Assembly: GCA_023387085.1 (NCBI GenBank)
Contig: JAEWIL010000185.1
Coordinates: forward strand, 1 to 48,656
DNA length: 48,656 bases
Source: Pseudomonadota bacterium
Lineage (GTDB): Bacteria > Pseudomonadota > Alphaproteobacteria > Sphingomonadales > Sphingomonadaceae
Reading direction: 5' to 3'
Below, one piece after another: positions 16,923 to 23,928 of the stretch. Each line of letters begins with the position of its first letter. Position 1 is the stretch's first letter. The notes below the pieces were generated by a model. It was not told where the DNA came from, searched no databases, and worked only from the letters and a program-made list of their open reading frames with translations. Both the position numbers and the translations under genes were made by a program.

Positions 16923-17722
16923 AGGACCGCATTTCGATCACCATGCTGGAGGACGGCATTGCCGACGTCCGGCTGATCCGCGCCGACAAGATGAACGCGC
17001 TCGACGCGAAGATGTGGTCGGCGCTCGCCGAGGCTGTCGACGAACTCAAGGCAAAACCGGGTCTGCGCGTCGTCGTACTGTCGGGCGAGGGGCGCGCCTT
17101 TTGCGCGGGTCTCGACTTGTCGAGCCTCAGCGCCGATCGCGACCCGGGCGCGAGCAGCGCGGGCGGGTCGCTCTCCGACCGCACGAAGGGCATCGCGAAC
17201 AACGCCCAATATGCGGCGTGGGGGTGGCGCGAGCTGCCGGTCCCTGTGATCGCGGCGGTCCACGGCGTCGCCTTTGGTGCGGGCAGCCAGATCATGGCGG
17301 CGGCTGACATCCGCATCGTCCATCCCGATACGCGCCTCGCGATCATGGAGATGCGCTGGGGTCTCGTCCCCGACGTCGCGGGCATGGCGCTGTGGCGCAC
17401 GCAGGTCGCCGACGATGTGCTGCGCGAGATGATCTATACCAATCGCGAATTCACCGGTTCGGAAGCGAAGATCCTCGGCTTTGCGACGCATGTGTCCGAC
17501 GATCCGCTCGCGAAGGCCATGGAGCTGGCCGCGACGATCGCGAACAAGAATCCGCATGCGATCCGCGGGGCCAAGCGACTGTGCAATATGCTCGCCGACG
17601 CGAGCGATGCCGAGATTTTGCAGGCGGAAAGCGACGAACAGGTCAAGGTCATCCGTACCCCCAACCAGATGGAGGCGGTGCTGGCGCATATGCAAAAGCG
17701 GAAGCCCGACTTCGCGGATTAA
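16919..17722 (+). CDS. Crotonase / enoyl-CoA hydratase family protein
   Basis: The 267-residue protein has the two oxyanion-hole segments of crotonases, GRAFCAGLDL and GVAFGAGSQIMAAADIRI. The second catalytic glutamate lies in AIMEMRWGLVPD. By alignment from memory to classical enoyl-CoA hydratases, the first catalytic glutamate (usually GGCEL) is a glutamine here (GAGSQI). It may therefore be an isomerase or another crotonase-type enzyme rather than a true hydratase. It is translationally coupled to the gene before it (ATGA) and converges on the ATP12 gene with a 4-bp overlap of stop codons. Confidence 0.88.
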   Translation: MKDRISITMLEDGIADVRLIRADKMNALDAKMWSALAEAVDELKAKPGLRVVVLSGEGRAFCAGLDLSSLSADRDPGASSAGGSLSDRTKGIANNAQYAAWGWRELPVPVIAAVHGVAFGAGSQIMAAADIRIVHPDTRLAIMEMRWGLVPDVAGMALWRTQVADDVLREMIYTNREFTGSEAKILGFATHVSDDPLAKAMELAATIANKNPHAIRGAKRLCNMLADASDAEILQAESDEQVKVIRTPNQMEAVLAHMQKRKPDFAD

Positions 17723-18414
17723 CCGTCGAGCAAAGTCAGAAAGCGCGCCGCGTTGTGCCAGTCGGCCTCGCGACGCGCGCGCGCTTGCTGCGCTTCGCTG
17801 TCGGCGCCCCAACGACGTTCCTGATAAAGCTCGTCGAGGCTGACCGCGTCCCACAAGACGGCCGCCGAAAACGCCTTGTCGGCGAGCGCGAGCGCCGCGA
17901 CGAGCGATCCCCCGATCGTCACGATCGGGGTTAGCGCGGCAAGGCGGAAAGGATCGTGGGCGAGCAGTGCGGCGCGGAGCGCGGCGACGGTCGCCGGGGG
18001 CTGGTCGACGGGGAGCACCCCTTGCGCGAGCGTGAACTCGATATTGTAGCGCGCCTCGGCCCATGCGAGCAGCGGATTCCATACGGCCGCCTGTTCGGCC
18101 TGCAATATAGCGTCGCGGTCGTCGCGGTAGCAGAGAAGGTCGCTGTTTGCGTAGGCGGCAATCGGCTCGGCGAAAGCGGCCGGATCTGGGATCGCGAGGT
18201 CGATTGCGGCGTTCGCGAGGCCGGTCATCGGCATCGAGCCAGGGTCGATCGTCTCCCGCTGTGCGTCCCATTCGGCGGCGATCGCGTCGGCGAGCGCGCG
18301 GCTCGTCACGACCAGCGGCGCGCGCTGGGGTGTGCGGACGGGCCGCTCGTCGAGCGCAAGACCCCAGCCGTCGCCTTCGGGAACGACGGCGGCCTGTTTC
18401 CAGAAGCGCTTCAC
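17719..18414 (-). CDS. ATP12 family F1-ATPase assembly chaperone
   Basis: ATP12 proteins bind the F1 alpha subunit and help assemble ATP synthase; homologues occur in Alphaproteobacteria and mitochondria. The protein has the family N-terminus KRFWKQAAVV, LDERPVRTPQRAPLV, LANAAIDLA, and YANSDLLCYRDD, with the C-terminal ALWDAVSLDELYQE-like region (VLWDAVSLDELYQE). I chose the GTG at 18414, which overlaps the stop of the upstream small gene (GTGA) and gives the conserved KRFWKQ start; the open frame from 18537 is upstream shadow. About 231 residues, normal length. It is the last gene of the overlapping five-gene run. Confidence 0.9.
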   Translation of the reverse strand: MKRFWKQAAVVPEGDGWGLALDERPVRTPQRAPLVVTSRALADAIAAEWDAQRETIDPGSMPMTGLANAAIDLAIPDPAAFAEPIAAYANSDLLCYRDDRDAILQAEQAAVWNPLLAWAEARYNIEFTLAQGVLPVDQPPATVAALRAALLAHDPFRLAALTPIVTIGGSLVAALALADKAFSAAVLWDAVSLDELYQERRWGADSEAQQARARREADWHNAARFLTLLDG

Positions 18415-18647
18415 AGCTCTTTGGGCGATCGCCAGCGCCGCGCGAGGATGCGCGGCATGACCGCAAAGTCGAACGCCCCGATCAGGACGACCGCGACGCC
18501 GATCCAGCGGTCGGCCGGCTGTCCCATGATCGTCCACGCACCGCGGATCAGCACGAACCCGGCAAGAATGAAGAGCGCCCCTATCAAGCGCATCGAGGAC
18601 AGCGCGAAGAAGCGCTTTTTGGCGAGAGCGTCGTCAGCCTGAGTCAT
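18411..18647 (-). CDS. Small two-helix membrane protein, unknown
   Basis: This 78-residue protein has two hydrophobic stretches (LIGALFILAGFVLI and WIGVAVVLIGAFDFAVMP), separated by a short polar turn, and basic ends. I recognise no named family. It overlaps paiB-like by four bases (ATGA) and ATP12 by four bases (GTGA), which is good evidence that it is translated. Its place next to an ATP synthase chaperone does not by itself show a function. Confidence 0.75.
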   Translation of the reverse strand: MTQADDALAKKRFFALSSMRLIGALFILAGFVLIRGAWTIMGQPADRWIGVAVVLIGAFDFAVMPRILARRWRSPKEL

Positions 18648-19264
18648 GTCGTGCCCTTATTGCCGCCGAGCTCGCGCATCAAATGGGCGAGCGCGCCATG
18701 CCCGCTCGCCTCGATCCCCGCAGCGACGCGTTCGCGCTCGTCCGGCGATTTATTCTGCGACAGCTTCAGGGTCGATCGCCACGCGACAATCCGCATCTCG
18801 AACCCCGTAATCGCGGTCGTCATTCGGCTGAACAGTGCGGGGTTCATCTTGTCGCGCGTCCAGGGCGGGTTCGCGCCGACGCGCACTTCATGATGTGCTG
18901 ACAGCGTGTCGAGTTGGGCGACAAGCTCCGCATCGTCGAGCTTGCGGAGCGTGCCTTCCATCTCGATTGCCACATAATTCCACGTCGGTACCTGATCGGC
19001 GGCCGCATACCAGCTCGCACTGACATAGGCGTCGGGACCCTGCACGACCGCAAGTGCCCTCGCGCCGTCCAGATGTTTCGTCAGCCCGTTGCCGCGCGAC
19101 AGGTGGAATTGCAGCGTTTTGGCATCGTCGCTCAGCACCACCGGCGCGTGCGCGACGCGCGGACCGTCGGGCGTGTCGGCGAAGATCCCGGCGAACGCGA
19201 TTTCACGCACGAACAGCGCGGGCAGTTCGTCCTGCTGCGAACGGAATTTGGGATCGGGGTGCAT
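18644..19264 (-). CDS. PaiB-family FMN-binding split-barrel protein
   Basis: The 206-residue protein resembles PaiB and related FMN-binding negative regulators. It has HAPVVLSDDAKTLQFHLSRGN, VVQGPDAYVSASWYA, TWNYVAIEMEG, and the C-terminal ITGFEMRI with KLSQNKSPDER. Bacillus PaiB affects sporulation and protease genes, but most family members have no proven regulatory role and may be flavin-linked enzymes. Its ATG overlaps the rluC-like stop by one base (TGATG), and its stop overlaps the following small gene, so it is part of a tightly packed operon. Confidence 0.88.
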   Translation of the reverse strand: MHPDPKFRSQQDELPALFVREIAFAGIFADTPDGPRVAHAPVVLSDDAKTLQFHLSRGNGLTKHLDGARALAVVQGPDAYVSASWYAAADQVPTWNYVAIEMEGTLRKLDDAELVAQLDTLSAHHEVRVGANPPWTRDKMNPALFSRMTTAITGFEMRIVAWRSTLKLSQNKSPDERERVAAGIEASGHGALAHLMRELGGNKGTT

Positions 19265-20460
19265 CAGCGCGTCCTGGGCCGGCGCGGCTTCGCGGGCGCG
19301 GACCGCTTGGCCGCGGGTTTACCGGGCCTTGGCTTCGCCTTGGGCTTGCCTACCTGATCGGTCGGCTTGCTCGTCGCGGTGCGCCCGCGCCGTTCGCCGC
19401 GGCGGGCTTTGCGGATCTGCTTGCTGTGCGCCTTTGCCGCTGCCTTGGCGGCCGCCTTCGGCGGCGGCCCCTTGGGCATATCGTCGGTGTCGATCACGCC
19501 GAGCAGCGGATCGAAGCCGAGCGAATCGAGGCTGGCAGCGAAATGTTCGGGCACTTCGGCGCTGACATCGATGCGGCCGCCATCGGGATGGTCGATGCGC
19601 AGGCGGCGGCTGTGGAGGTGCAGTTTCCGGCTGATCGTCCCGGTCAGGAAGGCCGTCTTGCCGCCATATTTGCCATCGCCGACGATCGGATGGCCGATCG
19701 CTGCCATATGGACGCGGAGCTGATGCGTGCGCCCCGTCAGTGGTTGCAGTTCGACCCACGCCGCGCTGTTCCCGGCGCGCTCGATGATGCGATAGCGAGT
19801 CTTCGACGGCAGGCCTTTTTCATCGACGTGCATCTTCTCGCCGCCCGATCCGGGCTGTTTGGCAAGCGGCAGGTCGATCTCGCCCTGCGCGATGTCGGGC
19901 ACCCCGACGACGATCGCCCAATAGGTCTTGCGCGCGCTGCGGTTCGAAAAACTCTTGGCGAAATAGGCGGCGGCACGCGGCGTCCGCGCGATCAGCAAGG
20001 CCCCCGACGTGTCCTTGTCGAGCCGGTGAACCAGCTTCGGGCGCACCGGTTCGTCGAATTTCAGCGCATCGAGCAACCCGTCGACATGCTGTTCGGTCTT
20101 GGTGCCGCCCTGCGTCGCGAGACCGGGCGGCTTGTTGAGCACCAGTGCCCCCGCGTCGCGGTGGATCAGCATCGATTCGGCCAGTTCGACATCGGCATCG
20201 GTGAGCGGACGGCCCTTCCGCGCGGGACGCGCCGCCGTTTCCACCGGCGGTGTCGGCATGACCAGCGTCTGTCCCGTCTCGATGCGGTCCGATACGTCGG
20301 CCTTCCTGCCATCGAGCGTCAACTGACCCGACCGCGCCCACCGCGCGAGCAAAGCGTGCGGGGTTCCGGGGCGGTGGCGCTTGAACCAGCGGTCGAGGCG
20401 GATGCCGTCGTCCTCTTCGGCAATGGTGGCTCCGTCCATAGCCTTGTTATCCTTGCTCAT
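19264..20460 (-). CDS. RluA-family pseudouridine synthase (RluC-like)
   Basis: The protein, 398 residues from the ATG at 20460, has an N-terminal S4-like RNA-binding region (GIRLDRWFKRH to LTLDGRKADVSDRI). A pseudouridine synthase domain follows with the catalytic HRLDKDTSG motif, then LQPLTGRTHQLRVHMA. Family members isomerise uridines of 23S rRNA. From about residue 330 there is a long Lys/Arg/Ala/Pro-rich tail, unusual for RluC, which probably adds RNA affinity. The start overlaps the fluC stop (ATGA); the frame extending to 20733 lies inside fluC. Confidence 0.9.
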   Translation of the reverse strand: MSKDNKAMDGATIAEEDDGIRLDRWFKRHRPGTPHALLARWARSGQLTLDGRKADVSDRIETGQTLVMPTPPVETAARPARKGRPLTDADVELAESMLIHRDAGALVLNKPPGLATQGGTKTEQHVDGLLDALKFDEPVRPKLVHRLDKDTSGALLIARTPRAAAYFAKSFSNRSARKTYWAIVVGVPDIAQGEIDLPLAKQPGSGGEKMHVDEKGLPSKTRYRIIERAGNSAAWVELQPLTGRTHQLRVHMAAIGHPIVGDGKYGGKTAFLTGTISRKLHLHSRRLRIDHPDGGRIDVSAEVPEHFAASLDSLGFDPLLGVIDTDDMPKGPPPKAAAKAAAKAHSKQIRKARRGERRGRTATSKPTDQVGKPKAKPRPGKPAAKRSAPAKPRRPRTR

Positions 20461-20834
20461 GCCGGGATCTGCCGCATCGCGAGCATCCCGAGTCCGCAGA
20501 GGGCGATGCCGACGATCACCGACGCCAGGACATAGGCGGCCGCCTGCGTAACCTGTCCGCGCTCGAACAGCATCCAGAATTCGAGGCTGAACGACGAAAA
20601 GGTCGTGAACCCGCCGAGGATGCCGACGCCCAGGAACAAGCGCGTCGTGTCGCTGCCGCCGCTGCGTGCGAGCCAGCCGATCAGCAGGCCCATCAACAGG
20701 CTGCCGGCGATGTTGATCGACAGCGTCCCCCACGGGAAACCGGGGCCGAGCCGCGCGAGCACGATCTGGCCGATCAGGTGCCGCGCGCCGGCGCCGATCG
20801 CGCCGCCGACCATGACTGGGAAAAGTCCGTTCAT
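20457..20834 (-). CDS. crcB: Fluoride efflux channel FluC/CrcB
   Basis: FluC is a small dual-topology membrane channel exporting fluoride. The 125-residue protein has four hydrophobic segments and the family features GGAIGAGARHLIG near the N-terminus, the INIAGSLLMG asparagine segment, and GILGGFTTFSSFSLE with the phenylalanine-box. It is the first gene of the leftward five-gene run. I looked for a fluoride riboswitch before the start codon and saw no convincing one in the 50 bp up to the end of the neighbouring gene. Confidence 0.95.
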   Translation of the reverse strand: MNGLFPVMVGGAIGAGARHLIGQIVLARLGPGFPWGTLSINIAGSLLMGLLIGWLARSGGSDTTRLFLGVGILGGFTTFSSFSLEFWMLFERGQVTQAAAYVLASVIVGIALCGLGMLAMRQIPA

Positions 20835-20883
20835 GCCGACCGCCCTAGCCGCAAATGGGCGCGCCGCAAAGCGGGCGCATTAT

Positions 20884-21462
20884 CTATGCGTCGGGTGCGG
20901 TCATCGCCCCCGCGGGGCGTTCGTGCGTCGCGCGCCAGTTGGCGGGCCGCATAAAGTCACCCTGCCAGATCCCGCGCCGCCGGGCCTGCGCTTGGGCTTC
21001 CTCGATCATATAGGCGTCGCCGGTTGCAACCGCCCAGCCGGAGCGCACCATTTCGGCGCCAAGGTCGATGCCGTCCGGTTCGGGCCTTGTCCGGCACGTC
21101 GCCAAGGTGCGGCCATAACGGTCCTTCGCCATAAAGTCGCAATGGAGCGGGCCGCGTCCCGCGAGACGTTCGAGCGCGCCTCGGGCGTCGCGACCGCAGG
21201 GCCAGCGGCCTGCGTCGGCGCGGGCGCAATCTTGCCGATATTCAACCGCGTCGATCCCGGCAAGGCGAATCGTCGTTGCGCCGCCTTGCCCCTCGCGCAC
21301 GGTCAGGCTGTCGCCGTCGATCACATGGACAAGCGGGACTTGTATGGCGGGCGTGGGGGTCGCGGTCCAGACGACGAAAGCGAGCGCCGCCAGCAGGAGC
21401 AACGCCCCGACCGACCGAAAACGACGGCGCCAGCGCATGCGGGTGACGGGCGACAGCGGCAT
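20884..21462 (-). CDS. Membrane-anchored thermonuclease-fold protein
   Basis: Staphylococcal-nuclease-like domain with VIDGDSLTV, IRLAGIDAVEYRQDC, DRYGRTLATC and LGAEMVRSGWAVA, which include the acidic and arginine active-site positions of the fold. An N-terminal hydrophobic segment (VGALLLLAALAFVVW) after a basic stretch (RMRWRRRFR) makes it a signal anchor or exported protein. I chose the ATG at 21462; an ATG at 21486 is also possible and neither has a clear ribosome binding site. The open frame up to 21726 overlaps the start of the rightward gene and is unlikely to be used. It probably degrades extracytoplasmic nucleic acid. Confidence 0.82.
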   Translation of the reverse strand: MPLSPVTRMRWRRRFRSVGALLLLAALAFVVWTATPTPAIQVPLVHVIDGDSLTVREGQGGATTIRLAGIDAVEYRQDCARADAGRWPCGRDARGALERLAGRGPLHCDFMAKDRYGRTLATCRTRPEPDGIDLGAEMVRSGWAVATGDAYMIEEAQAQARRRGIWQGDFMRPANWRATHERPAGAMTAPDA

Positions 21463-21692
21463 AGGAATCGACTGGCCCCCAGGCATCGTCTTGGCAAGTG
21501 CGAAGAAACGATTGACGATGAGAACAAAGAGTGTCCATATTGGATGAATTCTCGGGCGCGCGCCCTGAGGCGGCTCATCCTCTCCGCTCACTTGGGTCCG
21601 ATATGGCGGCAGATAGGAACGAACAAAAGGTGAATATCGCCGGAATGACGACATAAGGGCGCCGGGACGGAGCGAAGGATAGGGGACGCGAT

Positions 21693-22712
21693 ATGGACCA
21701 AGCAATTCGGATGCTTTCAGGAACACCCGCTTTCACGTATCGTGGAAGCGAACAAGGGCAGAAAGCGCATCCCGGGGGCAAGTCGTCGGTGCTTTTCGTG
21801 GGTCCGCCCGCGATTGGCGCCGAGCTGATAAAATGTGATGATATCGACTTTGCTTCGGTCTCGATCGACGAAGCGCTCGAGCATTTGCACGCACCGGTGA
21901 GCGTCGACCTTCTGTGGCTGGCCTCGGCTGACACGATCGATCCGCCGGTCATGACGAAATTTGCGCGCGCGCTGGCGGGCAGGAATATCAATCTGGTGTG
22001 CGAAATCACGCTGGACACGATCGATGATGTGGCGGCGGCCGTGCCGTCCGAGGTTCGCGTCGAATGGTTGGTGGGGGCGGATGCGACCGACAGGCAGATC
22101 GCCTTGGCCGCGGCGCGCCGCCGCACCGGAGATCAGCACGTCCAGGAAGTCACGCGCGATCCCGCGATGGAGCGCATCGACCGGTTGCAGGAGGAAGTGG
22201 CGCGCATTTCGCGCCTGATCGGCGATCTTGCGGGGCAGCGTGGCGGTCTGGCAGGCACGCCGGCACCCTATGCGCCCGCGAATGGGGAGGATTATGGGGC
22301 CTACCCGCGACAGGTTCGTGCGCCGGCACGCGACTTTGCGGCAACGCCGCGCAGCTTCGTCCCCGAGGAGCGTACGGTTGACCGTCAGCGTGCGAAGGCG
22401 GTACGCCGGATGCTGCGCCAACGCCGTATGCGCGAACAATATTTTCCCGCCGACCTGTTTGCCGATCCGGCGTGGGACATGCTGCTCGATCTCTATGCCG
22501 CACGCCTCGAACGTCAACCCGTGTCGGTGTCGAGCCTCTGCATTGCCGCCGCGGTTCCTGCGACCACCGCGCTTCGCTGGATCAAGACAATGACCGACGC
22601 GGGGCTGTTCCTGCGCGAAGCCGACCCGCTCGACGGCCGCCGCATCTTCATCGCGCTGTCGGAAGGCGCGTTCGACTCGATGGCACGTTATTTCGAGGCG
22701 CTCGAGGAATAG
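21693..22712 (+). CDS. Winged-helix (MarR-like) protein with novel N-terminal domain
   Basis: 339 residues, starting at ATG 21693 behind an AGGGGA site. The last 90 residues look like a winged helix (DMLLDLYAARLERQPVSVSS, then AVPATTALRWIKTMTDAGLF, then DGRRIFIALS), as in MarR-type regulators. Residues 30-150 form an alpha/beta region (SVLFVGPPAIGAELI, VDLLWLASADTI) that could be a receiver-like fold without clear phosphorylation residues. A basic, Arg-rich linker follows at about 190-250. DNA binding is likely; the target is unknown. It lies just before tRNA-Val. Confidence 0.7.
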   Translation: MDQAIRMLSGTPAFTYRGSEQGQKAHPGGKSSVLFVGPPAIGAELIKCDDIDFASVSIDEALEHLHAPVSVDLLWLASADTIDPPVMTKFARALAGRNINLVCEITLDTIDDVAAAVPSEVRVEWLVGADATDRQIALAAARRRTGDQHVQEVTRDPAMERIDRLQEEVARISRLIGDLAGQRGGLAGTPAPYAPANGEDYGAYPRQVRAPARDFAATPRSFVPEERTVDRQRAKAVRRMLRQRRMREQYFPADLFADPAWDMLLDLYAARLERQPVSVSSLCIAAAVPATTALRWIKTMTDAGLFLREADPLDGRRIFIALSEGAFDSMARYFEALEE

Positions 22713-22765
22713 CGCGCGCTTGCCAGAGCGGACGGCTTGTGGCAGGGGCGCGGCTTCCCTTCGGG

Positions 22766-22841
22766 GGCGCTTAGCTCAGTTGGTAGAGCATCTCGTTTAC
22801 ACCGAGAGGGTCGGCGGTTCGAGCCCGTCAGCGCCCACCAT
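22766..22841 (+). tRNA. tRNA-Val (anticodon TAC), with encoded CCA
   Basis: A complete cloverleaf can be drawn. The acceptor GGGCGCT pairs with AGCGCCC, the D arm is GCTC/GAGC, and the anticodon stem TCTCG/CGAGA carries loop TTTACAC with anticodon TAC at 22799-22801. The T arm has TTCGAGC, and ACCA is encoded at the 3' end. It reads GTA and, by wobble, other valine codons. The sequence after it holds a decayed site-specific recombinase, so its 3' end may once have been an integration site. Confidence 0.97.
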
Positions 22842-22900
22842 CCGTCACTATTTGATTGATATGTTCGCTATGGACGGCTGCCGGCCGTCAAGGATAGCGG

Positions 22901-23160
22901 TCACGACGTCGGACGCGAGATGCGCGGGGCGAAGGGGCGCGCATCAACATCGATAATCTCGTCAAGCGCGCCGACGCGGACCTTGCCTCGATGCGGAATT
23001 TCGCCGCGATAGATGCCGTTGCGCAGCATCTGGTAGAGTAGGCCGCAGGCGAAATTCCTGTCGCCGGCATGGCGCCGATCCTTGATATCATGGGACTTCG
23101 TCAGAACGACTTCCGCTTGGCGCCAGCGTCGTAACCGCGTGTTTTTAGAAGAAGATTGCC
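22901..23160 (-). pseudogene. Decayed serine recombinase fragment
   Basis: In one minus-strand frame, between about 23071 and 22960, the peptide FACGLLYQMLRNGIYRGEI followed by PHRGKVRVGALDEIIDVD matches the region after the catalytic domain of large serine recombinases (pattern LYxLLxNPIYIGEIxHKG...HEAIID). A few bases upstream, in a different frame, KTRGYDAGAKRKSF resembles the preceding segment, so at least one frameshift separates the pieces. There is no catalytic N-terminus. This is a remnant of an integrated element next to tRNA-Val. It is the only recognisable content of the 470 bp before the response regulator. Confidence 0.6.
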
Positions 23161-23310
23161 ACGGAATATACGGAGACTTCGGTTCTTCCGGGCCTGAACT
23201 CGCAAGCGGGCTTTCATTCGCGCAACCAGTCCGCCCCAAAGATAATTAGAGTGTAAAAAATTGTCCGCTTCGGGCATCGATGGTTCGATTGACGCGCTCA
23301 GGGTGGGGGC

Positions 23311-23928
23311 ATGGCTGGCGAACAAAAAATTCTGATCGTTGACGATCACCAGATCACGCAGGCCGGCCTGCGGATGCTGTTTCAGGCGCATCCCGAATAT
23401 ACCGTCGTCGGGGCTCTCGACCGCGGTGCCACGGTGGCAGCTTTCGTCCAGTCACAGCCGGTCGATCTTGTCATCCTCGATCTCAACATGCCCGACGTGA
23501 AAGGCATCAACATCCTGGCCGAGATCGTCGGTTCGCGCGACATGACGGTGATCATCCTGACCGGCGAAAGCGCATATGGCGAGGTCGATTATGCACTGAA
23601 ACTCGGTGCGCGGGCCGTGGTGAGCAAGTCCGATCCAGCCGAAGAAGTCATCGCCGCGTGCGAGGCGGCGCTTGCCGGCGAACTATATATTTCGCCGCAC
23701 ATGCGCGACGCGCTCGGCCGCCATCGCCAGCCGTCGGTCGCCCTTTCTTCGCGGCAAATGGCGATTCTTCACTATCTGGCGCAGGGCGAGAGCAACAAGG
23801 AAATTGCCTATCGTCTGTCGATCGCGCAGCCGACTGTTTCGTTCCATATCGCCGAACTCAGGCGCAAGCTCGATGTGCCGAACAACCGCAAGATCGTCGA
23901 GCGCGCGCAAGAGCTAAATATTCTCTAA
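23311..23928 (+). CDS. NarL/LuxR-type response regulator
   Basis: A 205-residue two-domain regulator. The receiver (residues 6-120) keeps all key residues: D11/D12, phosphoacceptor D57 in LVILDLNMPD, T84 and K106. The LuxR-type HTH (about 143-205) reads LSSRQMAILHYLAQGESNKEIAYRL, then QPTVSFHIAELRRKL. It starts at an ATG after GGTGGGGG and converges on the histidine kinase, with which it shares 15 bases at the 3' ends. The tail-to-tail layout suggests a cognate pair, though no biochemical link can be read from sequence. Likely targets include its own locus and the autotransporter. Confidence 0.93.
   Translation: MAGEQKILIVDDHQITQAGLRMLFQAHPEYTVVGALDRGATVAAFVQSQPVDLVILDLNMPDVKGINILAEIVGSRDMTVIILTGESAYGEVDYALKLGARAVVSKSDPAEEVIAACEAALAGELYISPHMRDALGRHRQPSVALSSRQMAILHYLAQGESNKEIAYRLSIAQPTVSFHIAELRRKLDVPNNRKIVERAQELNIL

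Noticed and set aside
20835..20883. Fluoride riboswitch before fluC
   Set aside because: The spacer before the start is under 50 bp and lacks the pseudoknot pattern.
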